From an uncultured Oscillospiraceae bacterium (GTDB taxonomy: Bacteria > Bacillota > Clostridia > Oscillospirales > Oscillospiraceae): a stretch of DNA of 58,466 nucleotides. Where the stretch lies: positions 1 to 58,466 of the forward strand of contig CALWXC010000017.1 in NCBI GenBank assembly GCA_944385415.1. Reading direction: 5' to 3'. Shown one piece after another: positions 32,475-41,861 of the stretch. The translations under genes and the position numbers were made by a program. Position 1 is the first letter of the stretch; each line of letters starts with the position of its first letter. The notes beneath the pieces were generated by a model. The model had not been told where the DNA came from. It searched no databases and was given only the letters and a program-made list of their open reading frames with translations.

Positions 32475-35117
32475 ATGAAAACTATGTCCACCAAATACAT
32501 CTACCTGTTCTCCGAGGGCAATGGTAGCATGCGCGAACTGCTGGGCGGCAAGGGCGCCAACCTGGCGGAAATGACCAGCATGGGTATGCCCGTGCCTCGC
32601 GGCTTCACCATCAGCACCGAAGCCTGCACCCAGTATTATGCCGATGACCGGACCATCAATTCTGAGATTGAAGGTCAGATTATGGAATATATCAAAAAGT
32701 TGGAGGAGATTACCGGCAAGCAGTTCGGTTCCATGTCCAACCCGCTGCTGGTTTCCGTCCGCTCCGGCGCCCGGGCCTCCATGCCCGGTATGATGGACAC
32801 CATCCTGAACCTGGGCCTCAACGACGAGGTGGTGGAGGCCTTCGCCAAGAAGACCAAGAACCCCCGGTTCGCCTACGATTCCTACCGCCGGTTTATCCAG
32901 ATGTACTCCGACGTTGTCATGGAGGTGGGCAAGAAGTATTTTGAACAGCTCATCGACGAGATGAAGGAAAAGCGCGGCGTCACCCAGGACACCGAGCTGA
33001 CGGCCAAGGACCTGAAGGAACTGGCTGAACTGTTCAAGGCCGAGTACCGTACCAAGCTGGGCGAAGAGTTCCCCCAGGACCCCAAGGAGCAGCTTATGGG
33101 CGCCGTCAAGGCCGTGTTCCGTTCCTGGGACAACCCCCGCGCCATCTACTACCGCCGCATGAACGACATTCCCTCCTCCTGGGGCACCGCCGTCAACGTC
33201 CAGGAGATGGTCTTCGGCAACATGGGCGACACCTCCGGTACCGGCGTTGCCTTTACCCGTAACCCCGCCACCGGCGAAAAGAAGCTCTTTGGTGAGTTCC
33301 TGATGAACGCCCAGGGCGAAGACGTGGTGGCCGGTGTCCGTACCCCCCAGACCATCGACCAGCTGAAAGACGTCATGCCTGAGGTCTACGACCAGTTTGT
33401 GGACATCTGCCACAAGCTGGAGTACCATTACCGCGACATGCAGGACATGGAGTTCACTATTGAGAACAAGAAGCTCTTTATGCTCCAGACCCGTAACGGC
33501 AAGCGTACCGCCGCCGCCGCTCTGAAGATTGCCTGCGACCTGGTGGACGAGGGCATGATCACTGAGAAGGAAGCCGTGGCCATGATTGACCCCAAGAGCC
33601 TGGACGCCCTGCTGCACCCCACTTTCCCCAAGGAAGAGCTGGAGCGTGCCAAACCCATCGGCCAGGGCCTTGCCGCCTCTCCCGGCGCTGCTGCCGGCCG
33701 TATCGTCTTCACCGCTGATGACGTGGTCACTTGGGTGGAGAAGGGCGAGAAAGTCATTCTGGTCCGCCTGGAGACCTCTCCCGAGGACATCGAGGGTATG
33801 CACTTTGCCCGCGGCATTCTGACGGTCCGCGGCGGCATGACCTCCCACGCTGCCGTTGTGGCCCGTGGCATGGGCACCTGCTGCGTCTCCGGCTGCGGTG
33901 CCATCAAGATGGACGAGGCCAACAAGAAGTTTGAGCTGGGCGGCAAGGTCTACAAGGAGGGCGACTGGATTTCCCTCGACGGCTCCACCGGCAACATCTA
34001 TGGCGAGCGGCTCCACACGGCTGAGGCCGAGATCTCCGGCGAGTTCGGCCGTATCATGGCCTGGGCCGACAAGTTCCGCGCCCTGCAGGTCCGCACCAAT
34101 GCCGACACCCCCAAGGACGCCCGTCAGGCCGTCAACTTCGGCGCGGAGGGCATCGGCCTGTGCCGTACCGAGCACATGTTCTTTGATCCCGACCGCATTT
34201 CCGCCATCCGCCAGATGATCGTCTCCGACACGGTGGAGCAGCGTGAGAAGGCTCTGAGCAAGCTGGAGCCCATGCAGCAGGCTGACTTTGAGGCCATCTA
34301 CGAAGCCATGAAGGGCCGCCCGGTCACCATCCGTCTGCTGGACCCCCCGCTGCATGAGTTTGTCCCCACGGACCCCGCTGATATCGAAGCCTTGGCCAAG
34401 GAAATGAACATTTCCGTGGAGCATCTGACCAATGTCATCCACTCCCTCCACGAGTTCAATCCCATGATGGGCCATCGCGGCTGCCGTCTGGATGTGACTT
34501 TCCCCGAAATCGCCCGGATGCAGACCTCCGCCATCATCAAGGCCGCACTGGCTGTCCGCAGCCGCCGTCCCGCCTGGCAGATCGAGCCCGAGATCATGGT
34601 TCCTCTGGTTGGCGAGGCCCGTGAGCTGGCTTACGTCAAGAATGTCATTGACGCCACGGCTCAGAAGCTCATCAAGGAAGCCGGTTCCGACATGCACTAC
34701 AAGGTCGGTACCATGATTGAGATTCCCCGTGCGGCCCTTACCGCCGACGATATCGCCAAGGAAGCCGAATTTTTCTCCTTCGGCACCAACGACCTGACCC
34801 AGATGACCTTCGGCTTCTCCCGTGACGATGCCGGTAAGTTCCTGGCCAGCTACTATGACAATAAGATTTACGAGTCTGATCCCTTCTCCAAGCTGGACCA
34901 GGCCGGTGTGGGCCGTCTGGTGCAGATGTCCTGCGAACTGGGCCGCAAGACCCGTCCCGACATCAAGTTGGGCATCTGCGGCGAGCAGGGCGGCGATCCC
35001 AGCACCGTGGAATTCTGCCACAACGTGGGCCTGACCTACGTCTCCTGCAGCCCCTTCCGCGTGCCCATTGCCAGACTGGCTGCCGCGCAGGCTAACATCA
35101 AGAACCCCAGAAAGTAA
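32475..35117 (+). CDS. ppdK: Pyruvate, phosphate dikinase
   Basis: 880-residue PPDK, which interconverts pyruvate + ATP + Pi with PEP + AMP + PPi; in Clostridia it serves glycolysis or PEP supply. N-terminal ATP-grasp domain (LLGGKGANLAEMTSMGMPVP, SVRSGARASMPGMMDT), phosphohistidine domain with catalytic His in GGMTSHAAVVARGMG (about 458), and C-terminal PEP/pyruvate TIM barrel with the Cys in LGICGEQGGDP (about 835). Full length. ATG 32475 is only 3 nt from AAAGGGG and ATG 32484 is 12 nt away, so either start is possible. Monocistronic, ending at a 20-bp terminator. Confidence 0.96.
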   Translation: MKTMSTKYIYLFSEGNGSMRELLGGKGANLAEMTSMGMPVPRGFTISTEACTQYYADDRTINSEIEGQIMEYIKKLEEITGKQFGSMSNPLLVSVRSGARASMPGMMDTILNLGLNDEVVEAFAKKTKNPRFAYDSYRRFIQMYSDVVMEVGKKYFEQLIDEMKEKRGVTQDTELTAKDLKELAELFKAEYRTKLGEEFPQDPKEQLMGAVKAVFRSWDNPRAIYYRRMNDIPSSWGTAVNVQEMVFGNMGDTSGTGVAFTRNPATGEKKLFGEFLMNAQGEDVVAGVRTPQTIDQLKDVMPEVYDQFVDICHKLEYHYRDMQDMEFTIENKKLFMLQTRNGKRTAAAALKIACDLVDEGMITEKEAVAMIDPKSLDALLHPTFPKEELERAKPIGQGLAASPGAAAGRIVFTADDVVTWVEKGEKVILVRLETSPEDIEGMHFARGILTVRGGMTSHAAVVARGMGTCCVSGCGAIKMDEANKKFELGGKVYKEGDWISLDGSTGNIYGERLHTAEAEISGEFGRIMAWADKFRALQVRTNADTPKDARQAVNFGAEGIGLCRTEHMFFDPDRISAIRQMIVSDTVEQREKALSKLEPMQQADFEAIYEAMKGRPVTIRLLDPPLHEFVPTDPADIEALAKEMNISVEHLTNVIHSLHEFNPMMGHRGCRLDVTFPEIARMQTSAIIKAALAVRSRRPAWQIEPEIMVPLVGEARELAYVKNVIDATAQKLIKEAGSDMHYKVGTMIEIPRAALTADDIAKEAEFFSFGTNDLTQMTFGFSRDDAGKFLASYYDNKIYESDPFSKLDQAGVGRLVQMSCELGRKTRPDIKLGICGEQGGDPSTVEFCHNVGLTYVSCSPFRVPIARLAAAQANIKNPRK

Positions 35118-35120
35118 TTA

Positions 35121-35163
35121 AATAGAAGAATACCCCGGTCAATGACCGGGGTATTCTTCTATT
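35121..35163 (+). terminator. Bidirectional terminator, ppdK / HNH gene
   Basis: Perfect 20-bp stem, arms 35121-35140 and 35144-35163 (inner part TACCCCGGTC / GACCGGGGTA), loop AAT. It serves both convergent genes. Confidence 0.92.
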
Positions 35164-36080
35164 TATATTTTTGAACCTTTTCGTCGATTGCATTTCCAAC
35201 AAAGAGTTTGCAAATTGTCCAGTTCTGTGCGTCCTCCACAAGATATCGGTACAATATGATCAACTTCTAGTAAGAGGTGTGGCTCATCTCGAATTGAAAT
35301 ACCACATCGTTGACACGTATACCGATCACGCTTTTTGATATACTCTCGCAGGTCTGCCGTCATCTTTGCCCGTTCTTTACGAGGTGAAGAAAAAGCACAT
35401 CTACTTTCTATGTAAGACTTTACAGTAGTAAGAAATGTTGCTGTAATGGGTTGCGGCCATGATACGTACCGACGCCCTAGTGGTGAACGGTATAAAAACG
35501 TAATTTGTGTTGTTACTAATGGATTACAAAAATTAGATTCTTTCATAAAACCGCGTTTTCCATCTAGCATACATTTTTGAATCCGATATTGCTGTATAAT
35601 TTTTGCCTGCACCTTTTTTTGCTGCTCCATGTATATCTCAACGCTTGACAAATACTTACGGTGTGTCTCTAAAATAATATTAATTAAGCTAACTGTTTTT
35701 TGAGATATAGGGATTTCCAAAATTTTCAAGGTTTGAGGAAGTGTGTTATCTCGTAGACTTCCAAGCTTTTGCCTTGAAATCGGTACACACCAGCCTTTAA
35801 TATCAGAGAATCTTTGGTAACGTGGTGTATTAAAATGAAAGACATTGTTCAGTGCCAGCTCAATGTCTCTTCTATTACGTTCAATATTGTCGCGTAACTG
35901 CTTTAATGTATGCATATCATCTTTGCTTTTCTCAACTGCTCGATCTGCTTTGACGGCTAAAAAAATATAAATAAGTAATAACACAAAAGCTACTATAACA
36001 AAAAACACCAGCAGTAGTGATACATACGCTGATTCATAGTACCACTCTGTAAATGATGAAGCCAGTATATGTGTCGTCAT
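35163..36080 (-). CDS. Membrane-anchored HNH endonuclease (possible defence protein)
   Basis: 305 residues. One membrane helix near the N-terminus (about 20-45, LLLVFFVIVAFVLLLIYIFL), a helical, charged middle (about 46-215), and a C-terminal HNH domain (about 245-305): CQRCG, then LEVDHIVPISCGGRTELDNL and CWKCNRRKG, with two Cys pairs that hold a zinc and the DH catalytic pair. HNH domains nick or cut DNA. Tethering one to the membrane is unusual and is seen in some phage-defence proteins; a house-keeping role is unlikely. ATG 36080 is chosen for AAGGAG 10 nt upstream. Codon use is AT-rich, unlike ppdK and the PAS-MCP gene beside it, so it looks acquired. Confidence 0.75.
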   Translation of the reverse strand: MTTHILASSFTEWYYESAYVSLLLVFFVIVAFVLLLIYIFLAVKADRAVEKSKDDMHTLKQLRDNIERNRRDIELALNNVFHFNTPRYQRFSDIKGWCVPISRQKLGSLRDNTLPQTLKILEIPISQKTVSLINIILETHRKYLSSVEIYMEQQKKVQAKIIQQYRIQKCMLDGKRGFMKESNFCNPLVTTQITFLYRSPLGRRYVSWPQPITATFLTTVKSYIESRCAFSSPRKERAKMTADLREYIKKRDRYTCQRCGISIRDEPHLLLEVDHIVPISCGGRTELDNLQTLCWKCNRRKGSKI

Positions 36081-36240
36081 TACAGGCCAACTCCTTACAT
36101 ACAATTCATGTTGTATAAGAAAAGTGCTATATTACTGTATTTAGTAATTGTTCTAAAATGTGGACTTATTATAACATATATTGCAAAAACAGCAAGAATA
36201 TTTATATATTTTATCTCAAATCTTTTAATTTTCTATACCA

Positions 36241-36280
36241 GCAAAACACCGGCTGCATTCTTTTACAACCGGTGTTTTGC
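36241..36280 (-). terminator. Terminator after the PAS-MCP gene
   Basis: Perfect 12-bp stem GCAAAACACCGG / CCGGTGTTTTGC with a 16-nt loop, about 50 bp after the stop of the minus-strand gene at 36330. The T-run on the minus strand lies within the arm (GTTTTG). Confidence 0.55.
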
Positions 36281-36329
36281 ACAAAATCTTTAATTTGCTA
36301 TGTAGCTGTTTTGTCACACTCTCTGCTCA

Positions 36330-37817
36330 TTACTGGTCCAGTAGGTTGTCCAAAACCTTTTTCACATCGGATACAGTGCTGTCGATTTCCTCGACGATCT
36401 GGCCGATGGTGGACATTTTTTTATCCTGATTGGCAATTTCCTCATTGAGCAGTTCAAACTGCTGGGCCACATTCTGGACATACTCCTGCATCTGGTTCAG
36501 GTCCGTGGAAATCTCCTTGGACACGGTATCGCTGTTTTGGGCCAGACTGCGCACCTCGTCAGCCACCACGGCGAAGCCCTTGCCCGCACTTCCGGCCCGG
36601 GCCGCCTCCACAGAGGCGTTGAGGGACAGGAGATTGGTCTGACGGGAAATATTTTGAATGGCGCTGACGGCGCTGGCCGTCTGCTCCATCTGTTCCTGGG
36701 AATCCTTCAAAATCTGGGCCAGTTCAGCCTGCCGCTTCATAACCTGCTGCATGGCCTCCGTATTTTCCCCGATCATCTGGTTGATCTTTTCCAGGCAATC
36801 GCCCAGGGTGCTCACATGGGCGTTCATGTTCTGCTCCACCAGTTCCCGGGTATTGTGCAGCTGGGTAATATCGCTGATAACGCCCACCATGGACAATTCC
36901 CGGTCGTTCTGCCCCTTGCCCACACGGATGACGGCGTGGACCCACAGATAGGTTCCATTGCGATGCTGAATGCGGTAATCCGTCTCAAACATGCCATTTT
37001 GCTGGGAGATGCAGCTGTTGACCTCCTGGAGGAATCCGGGCAAATCCTCCGGATGAATTCGGTCCAGCCATTGGTTCAGCTGATTGGGAAAGTCCGCCTC
37101 GCCCAAAAAGCCCAGCTGCTTGCGGAACGGTTCAGAAAACCAGGCCACATTTTCCGACGCTTTCAGGGTATTGCGGTACAATTGGATGTAGAAAGAGCCC
37201 TGGGTAGTCACATAGTCAATGGCAGAATACCGCTGGAGCACACGGTCCAGTTCCACCTTGCGCTGGTGCTCGTCGTTGACATCCACAAAAATGCCGATGA
37301 ACTGGACGGCCCGGCCCTCCTGGTTGCGCTGCACATTGCCCGCCGCCCGATACCAGCGGTAACCTCGGTCCCTCGTTTTCAGACGGTACTCCAGGTCATA
37401 CCGGGTTTTACCCGTAGGGTCCGACAACGTCTGGACAAACAGCTGCAAAGTCCGGTCCTTGTCCTCCGGGTGGAGCAAATCAGACCAGGATTCCAGCCGG
37501 TCGGGGAAATCCTGCACGCTGGTATAGCCAATCATATGCCGGAAATCATCGGACCAGTAGGCCGCCGTCACCTGATTGCCCGGTCCGATATCCATGTTCC
37601 ACAGGCCCGAGGATATGGTCTGGTTCACCAGATGTACATTGTTGCTTTCCCATTGAATCCGTTGGTGATACAGATGCAGCACCCGGTTAAGTTCCGTTTG
37701 CAGCTCGTCGGTATGGGGCAGCCGCAAGCTGGACGGAATCTGCTGTACATCTGTAAACACGTCAAAGGAGATATTCCGCAGAGCATCTATAGTTTGCTTG
37801 CTACCAAAAGAGAACAT
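36330..37817 (-). CDS. Soluble PAS-PAS-MCP sensory protein
   Basis: 495 residues, no membrane helix. Two PAS_3-type domains (about 75-185 and 205-320; [22 protein letters not shown], and [16 protein letters not shown]), a linker, then a methyl-accepting chemotaxis signalling domain (about 345-490) with the conserved hairpin tip [20 protein letters not shown] and RSLAQNS. It would sense an internal cue and signal through CheA/CheW, or through methylation-independent contacts; no che genes are in the window. ATG 37817 has AAGGA 9 nt upstream; GTG 37820 is less likely. Lone gene with its own terminator. Confidence 0.88.
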   Translation of the reverse strand: MFSFGSKQTIDALRNISFDVFTDVQQIPSSLRLPHTDELQTELNRVLHLYHQRIQWESNNVHLVNQTISSGLWNMDIGPGNQVTAAYWSDDFRHMIGYTSVQDFPDRLESWSDLLHPEDKDRTLQLFVQTLSDPTGKTRYDLEYRLKTRDRGYRWYRAAGNVQRNQEGRAVQFIGIFVDVNDEHQRKVELDRVLQRYSAIDYVTTQGSFYIQLYRNTLKASENVAWFSEPFRKQLGFLGEADFPNQLNQWLDRIHPEDLPGFLQEVNSCISQQNGMFETDYRIQHRNGTYLWVHAVIRVGKGQNDRELSMVGVISDITQLHNTRELVEQNMNAHVSTLGDCLEKINQMIGENTEAMQQVMKRQAELAQILKDSQEQMEQTASAVSAIQNISRQTNLLSLNASVEAARAGSAGKGFAVVADEVRSLAQNSDTVSKEISTDLNQMQEYVQNVAQQFELLNEEIANQDKKMSTIGQIVEEIDSTVSDVKKVLDNLLDQ

Positions 37818-37891
37818 CACACGCCATCCTTTCTCATCTCATTGGGTCACGACTCTCTTGTATATCTGTGGGCCTTCGTGCATGTACGCAA

Positions 37892-37943
37892 CAAAAAAAG
37901 GTGCGCCGCCATCCGCAAATTGCGGGACAAGCCGGCGCACCTT
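37892..37943 (-). terminator. Terminator of the first MATE gene
   Basis: Arms AAGGTGCGCCG (about 37899-37909) and CGGCGCACCTT (about 37933-37943); on the minus strand it is followed by seven T residues. Confidence 0.85.
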
Positions 37944-38049
37944 CACAGCCTTTTCTCGCAGTCACACACGAAAACTGTTTTTCATATCGAGTGTATCGCA
38001 AGGGATTCTGTCTGTCAAGATTTTTCTTGTTATCCAGGAAGCGGAATTT

Positions 38050-39429
38050 TTACAGGCTGCCATCCTGCTGTCGGTCCCCCTGGGAGCTGCACGCTGTACG
38101 GTGGATATGGCGGTCATAGAGGATGCAGGCCACCAGGCTCACCACAGAGGCCACCGGCACCGCCAAGGCAATGGTGAACATACCGGTGTCCGGCAGCAAG
38201 CTCAGCCCGTAGGACAGGGGTACCCGCACCAGGAATGCTGCGCCCAAGCCCTGCAACATGACAAACCTGGTTCGTTCGCTGCCGTTGAAATACCCCAGGA
38301 AGCAAAAGGTGGACGGTGTCATCAGATATTCAAAGGAGCTGCCCTTGAAGTAGGCCGCCGCCGCGGCCACCACCGCCGCGTCATCCTCAAAGAGGGAGGC
38401 CAGCAAGCTGCCGCCGAAAAAGGTCAGCAGGAAGATTCCCACACCCACCGCCGTGGAAATGCGCCGGGCCACCGATACAGCCTGCCGCGCCCGCAGCGGC
38501 TGCCCCGCGCCCATATTCTGGGCCACAAAGGTAGACAGCGCCGACATAAAGGCCATGGGCACCATGGACAGGAACACAAACAGCTTTTCCGTGATGCCGA
38601 TGCCCGCCGCCTCCACCAGACCCAGGCGGTTGACAATGCTGGTGATGATCAGAAAAGATGTATTGACCAGTGTATCCTGAAGGGCAATGGGCGCACCCAC
38701 ACTGAGAATCTGTTTCTGGACGCCGACACAGCGGAAGTCCTCCCGATACAGGCGGAAGGGCAGGGGATGGCGGCGCAGATACACCAGAGAAAATGCGACG
38801 CTGCCGGCCTGTGCCACCACCGTGGCCACGGCAGCGCCGGCGGCGCCCATGTGGAGCCCGGCCACCAGCACCAGGTCCAGGACCACGTTGATGCAGCAGG
38901 CCAGGAAGACGAACAGCAGGGGAATGCGGGAGTTGCCCAGCCCCCGGAAAATGCCGCTGATGCCGTTATAGGTCGCCACAAACACCATACCGCTGCCGCA
39001 GATACGCAGGTAGGCCAAGGTCTCGTCCACGGCGTCGGCGGGCACGTGCATCCAGCTCATGGAGGCGGGAGCCAGCAGCCATATGGCCGCCGTCAGCACC
39101 ACCGTCACCACCAGGAACAGGCGAATCTGTGCCGCCACCACCCGGGACGCCTGCCGGGGCGTATTGGCGCCGACGGCCTTTCCCACCAGCACCGTGACGC
39201 CCATGGTCAAGCCCGTTACCACAGCGGTAATGGTCATCATCATCTGGCTGCCCACGGCCACGGCAGCCGTGGAAGCGGTGGAAGCGAAGCGTCCTACAAC
39301 CGCCAGGTCCACCGCACCGTATAACCCCTGCAGCAATAGAGACAGGATCAACGGCAGGGCAAACCGCACCAGCGGCGGCAGAATGGGGCCTTCCAAGAAG
39401 GCGTTGCTCTGTGTGTGCTGTTCCTTCAT
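38050..39429 (-). CDS. MATE-family efflux transporter
   Basis: 459 residues, about 12 membrane helices in two related halves (first half begins PPLVRFALPLILSLLLQGLY; second begins GAPIALQDTLVNTSFLIITS). MATE pumps export cationic drugs or metabolites in exchange for Na+ or H+. Start ATG 39429 with AGGAGG about 11 nt upstream; an in-frame ATG at 39471 without a ribosome site would add 14 residues. The gene has its own consensus promoter, but a terminator hairpin sits between the promoter and the start codon, so expression probably needs antitermination. Alanine-racemase-like gene upstream; terminator downstream. Confidence 0.9.
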   Translation of the reverse strand: MKEQHTQSNAFLEGPILPPLVRFALPLILSLLLQGLYGAVDLAVVGRFASTASTAAVAVGSQMMMTITAVVTGLTMGVTVLVGKAVGANTPRQASRVVAAQIRLFLVVTVVLTAAIWLLAPASMSWMHVPADAVDETLAYLRICGSGMVFVATYNGISGIFRGLGNSRIPLLFVFLACCINVVLDLVLVAGLHMGAAGAAVATVVAQAGSVAFSLVYLRRHPLPFRLYREDFRCVGVQKQILSVGAPIALQDTLVNTSFLIITSIVNRLGLVEAAGIGITEKLFVFLSMVPMAFMSALSTFVAQNMGAGQPLRARQAVSVARRISTAVGVGIFLLTFFGGSLLASLFEDDAAVVAAAAAYFKGSSFEYLMTPSTFCFLGYFNGSERTRFVMLQGLGAAFLVRVPLSYGLSLLPDTGMFTIALAVPVASVVSLVACILYDRHIHRTACSSQGDRQQDGSL

Positions 39430-39450
39430 TCCAAAAAATACCTCCTGACG

Positions 39451-39486
39451 CAAAAAATCGCCAACAAGCATACACTTGTTGGCGAT
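39451..39486 (-). terminator. Terminator hairpin in the MATE leader (attenuator)
   Basis: On the minus strand: perfect 12-bp stem ATCGCCAACAAG (39486-39475) with CTTGTTGGCGAT (39468-39457), 6-nt loop, followed by TTTTTTG (39456-39451). It sits 28 bp before the MATE start and could also end the alr-like operon. A smaller hairpin GCGTC-GGG-GACGC (about 39500-39513) precedes it in the same leader. Confidence 0.8.
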
Positions 39487-39521
39487 AATGTATCAAACGA
39501 AGCGTCCCCGACGCAGAAGGC

Positions 39522-39550
39522 ATTATACCATCAGCGCGCTGCCGTGTCAA
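39522..39550 (-). promoter_or_regulatory. Consensus promoter in front of the attenuator and MATE gene
   Basis: Minus strand: perfect -35 TTGACA (39550-39545), 17-bp spacer, perfect -10 TATAAT (39527-39522) with TGG before it. It starts 11 bp after the alr-like stop and would initiate at about 39515, giving an 86-nt leader. Confidence 0.85.
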
Positions 39551-39560
39551 GGGGTATGGT

Positions 39561-40649
39561 TTAACGGAATACCACATCCATACCCTTCTGCACCAGGGGG
39601 TTGATATCGATCAGCACCGGGTCCCCGGCGTGACAGTCCACATCGGTCACATCTACCATACAGTGGAGCATACCCACATGGCCCCGGACGGGGCACCGAT
39701 GATCTCCAATGCGTACCGTCAGCTTTTTCCGCTGCAAAAAGGCTTTCAGCAGCGACAGGCTGCCCCGGACGCAATCCCGGAACCGGAAGCTGTCCCGGCC
39801 ATACTCCACACCGAAGCCGTGGTACCAGCCAACCGGTACCGCCGCCAGACGCGTGGGCTTTTTGGCCCGCCACACGCCGCCATAGCCGGTGGTACCGCCC
39901 CGCTTCAGCCAGTGAATCTCCTGGACCCGTGCCACACAGTAGCCCACCCGCCGGAGGTTGTGACCCCGGACGTTGATGCGGCCCAGCCAGGCCGAGCCAA
40001 TACGGACGCCGCCTAGGTACATGTCCTTCCAGCGGAAAAAGGCCGCCGAATTGCAGCAGTGGGGCGTCCCCGTCTCAAAGCCCCGGCCGGCAATCTGGTC
40101 CAGAACGTAGGTGAACTGCTCGAACTGCTCCCGGGTCTTTTTCTCCGAACAAAAGGCCATGGGAAAATGGGTGTAGATGCCGGAGACGGCAATGCCGTCC
40201 ATATATTCATAGATGGAGAGGATTTTGTCCATCTCCTTGGGGAGAAAGCCGTAACGGCCCATGCCCACGTCGATTTTGATGTGGGCCTCGGCCACCATGT
40301 CTTTCTCATTGGCGATGCCGTTGAGGACCACCGCGTCGTCGCGGCTGGACACGGTGCAGATCACATGGAGGTCCAGCAGCTGTTCCAGAACCTCCCGCTC
40401 CACCGTAGGCTGCAGCATCAAAATGGCTTCCTCCGTAAAGCCCGCCTGCCGCAGCGCCTTGGCCTCCCGCAGCTCCGTGACGCAGAAGCGGGTCACGCCC
40501 TGCTCCCGCAGCATTTTGGCAAAGGGCACAATCCCCAGGCCGTAGCCGTTGCCCTTGAGGACAGCCCACACCGGCACGTCTCCAGCCCGCTGCAAAATAG
40601 CCCGGATATTGCTTTGCAGCGTCTCTTTCTCTACCACATAGGCCCGCAT
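39561..40649 (-). CDS. Alanine-racemase-family PLP protein, atypical
   Basis: 362 residues with the fold order of alanine racemase: the PLP lysine is in AVLKGNGYGLGI (Lys32; canonical K-A-N-A-Y-G-H-G), HIKIDVGMGRYGF corresponds to the canonical H-l-k-v-D-T-G-M-x-R-x-G, and GGVRIGSAWLGR to R-x-G-x-x-l-Y-G. In the C-terminal domain the canonical I-G-Y-A-D-G is PVGWYHGFG (about 273-281): the expected catalytic Tyr position holds Trp and the next residue is Tyr. So it may be an altered racemase (another amino acid) or a non-racemase. Last gene of the envelope operon FemAB to alr; 28 nt after the GT2 gene. Confidence 0.75.
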   Translation of the reverse strand: MRAYVVEKETLQSNIRAILQRAGDVPVWAVLKGNGYGLGIVPFAKMLREQGVTRFCVTELREAKALRQAGFTEEAILMLQPTVEREVLEQLLDLHVICTVSSRDDAVVLNGIANEKDMVAEAHIKIDVGMGRYGFLPKEMDKILSIYEYMDGIAVSGIYTHFPMAFCSEKKTREQFEQFTYVLDQIAGRGFETGTPHCCNSAAFFRWKDMYLGGVRIGSAWLGRINVRGHNLRRVGYCVARVQEIHWLKRGGTTGYGGVWRAKKPTRLAAVPVGWYHGFGVEYGRDSFRFRDCVRGSLSLLKAFLQRKKLTVRIGDHRCPVRGHVGMLHCMVDVTDVDCHAGDPVLIDINPLVQKGMDVVFR

Positions 40650-40677
40650 GGCCTACCCCTCCTTCTGGTGAATATGG

Positions 40678-41430
40678 TTACAGCTTGTCCCGGCGCAGGA
40701 GCCAGGCCGTTTTCAAACTGTCTTTCATGGTCCGCAGGACCCGCATTTTGCTCTCGCCGCCTTTATTGTCGTAGCGCAGGGAAAAGGGCACTTCATCAAA
40801 GGTGCAGCCGCAGCGGTGGAGTTTATACAGCAGCTCCATCATGCAGGCAAAAGACCGCTGGGTAATCAGGCGGCTGCCGTACTGCTGCCGTGCCTTCTGC
40901 AAAGCTGCAAACTTGTACAGCCGGTACCCACAGGTATAATCCCGGACCTTGGGCACCGAAAGCATCATGGTATAGTAGGCCTTGGCCCCATCGCTGAGGA
41001 ACAGCCGGTGACGGGGCACGCCGTGGATTTCCGCCCCCGACTGATACCGGGAAGCAATGACCACGTCGGCGCTCCGCAGCTTGTCCAGCATGGCGTGGAC
41101 ATAGCAGGGGTCATGGGTGTTGTCTCCGTCCATGACGGCCATGACGTCGCCGGGACCGCCATGCTCCAGCACATAGTCCACGGCAGTGTTGAGACCACCG
41201 CCCAGGTTCCGGTTCTCCGGATGGGCCACCACGGTGACCTGGGGATGCTCTGCCGCCAGAGCCTGCATCTTCTCCAAAGTGGCGTCGGTGCTCTTGTCGT
41301 CAATGGCCACCACTTCCAGCCGGTAGCCGCGCTGCTGGAGCTGGTCCTCCTGGGCCAGCCAGCCCTCCACCAGAGGGACAATGTTCTGCTCCTCATTATA
41401 GCAGGGCAGGCAGGCAAACATGGTATTCAT
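40678..41430 (-). CDS. GT2-family glycosyltransferase (polyprenyl-phosphate sugar synthase type)
   Basis: 250 residues: GT-A fold with FACLPCYNEEQNIVPLVEGW, nucleotide-sugar site VAIDDKSTDAT and DxD-type MDGDNTHDP. No C-terminal membrane helices, so it looks like a dolichol-phosphate-mannose-synthase-like enzyme that would load a sugar onto undecaprenyl phosphate. Its start overlaps the gtrA-like gene by 4 nt (ATGA). With the GtrA protein and the GT-C protein upstream it forms the three parts of an extracytoplasmic glycosylation system. Sugar unknown. Confidence 0.88.
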   Translation of the reverse strand: MNTMFACLPCYNEEQNIVPLVEGWLAQEDQLQQRGYRLEVVAIDDKSTDATLEKMQALAAEHPQVTVVAHPENRNLGGGLNTAVDYVLEHGGPGDVMAVMDGDNTHDPCYVHAMLDKLRSADVVIASRYQSGAEIHGVPRHRLFLSDGAKAYYTMMLSVPKVRDYTCGYRLYKFAALQKARQQYGSRLITQRSFACMMELLYKLHRCGCTFDEVPFSLRYDNKGGESKMRVLRTMKDSLKTAWLLRRDKL

Positions 41431-41861
41431 TGGTTTTTTCTCCTTTTTACCAATCCATACAGGAATTTTCTAAGGAAATACAGTGCAAAGAAGGGGCCCA
41501 CAATGGAGCAGCCCTTGGCAAACAGAAAGGCCAGATGATCGCCCAACAGCTCCACGCTGAGGCTGAACGCTGTGGTAATGATCCAATTGGCCAGCAGCAG
41601 TCCCATAACAAAGGTGCCGAAATAGATCACGGCGCCGATGGGGCCGAACTCCATGTCAAAGACCTGACCCGAAGCCATGGAATAGTGGATGATCTGACCC
41701 ACGATGACGCCGGCAGTATTGGCCGCCGTGAGATTCACCGACAGCTGCATGGACAAAATCCACACCACCGCCGTGTCGATAACCGTCACAAAAACAGAGA
41801 TGGCCAGGTATTTTGCCATGGGCGGCAGTTTTCGGTATCGCTGTAACAGCCCTTGCATCAT
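41427..41861 (-). CDS. GtrA-family membrane protein (putative lipid-linked sugar flippase)
   Basis: 144 residues, four membrane helices (YLAISVFVTVIDTAVVWIL; NTAGVIVGQIIHYSMAS; IGAVIYFGTFVMGLLLANWI; GCSIVGPFFALYFLRKF) in the standard GtrA layout. GtrA proteins are thought to flip undecaprenyl-phosphate-linked sugars outward. It overlaps the GT-C gene by 4 nt and the GT2 gene by 4 nt, so the three are made together. Confidence 0.88.
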   Translation of the reverse strand: MMQGLLQRYRKLPPMAKYLAISVFVTVIDTAVVWILSMQLSVNLTAANTAGVIVGQIIHYSMASGQVFDMEFGPIGAVIYFGTFVMGLLLANWIITTAFSLSVELLGDHLAFLFAKGCSIVGPFFALYFLRKFLYGLVKRRKNQ

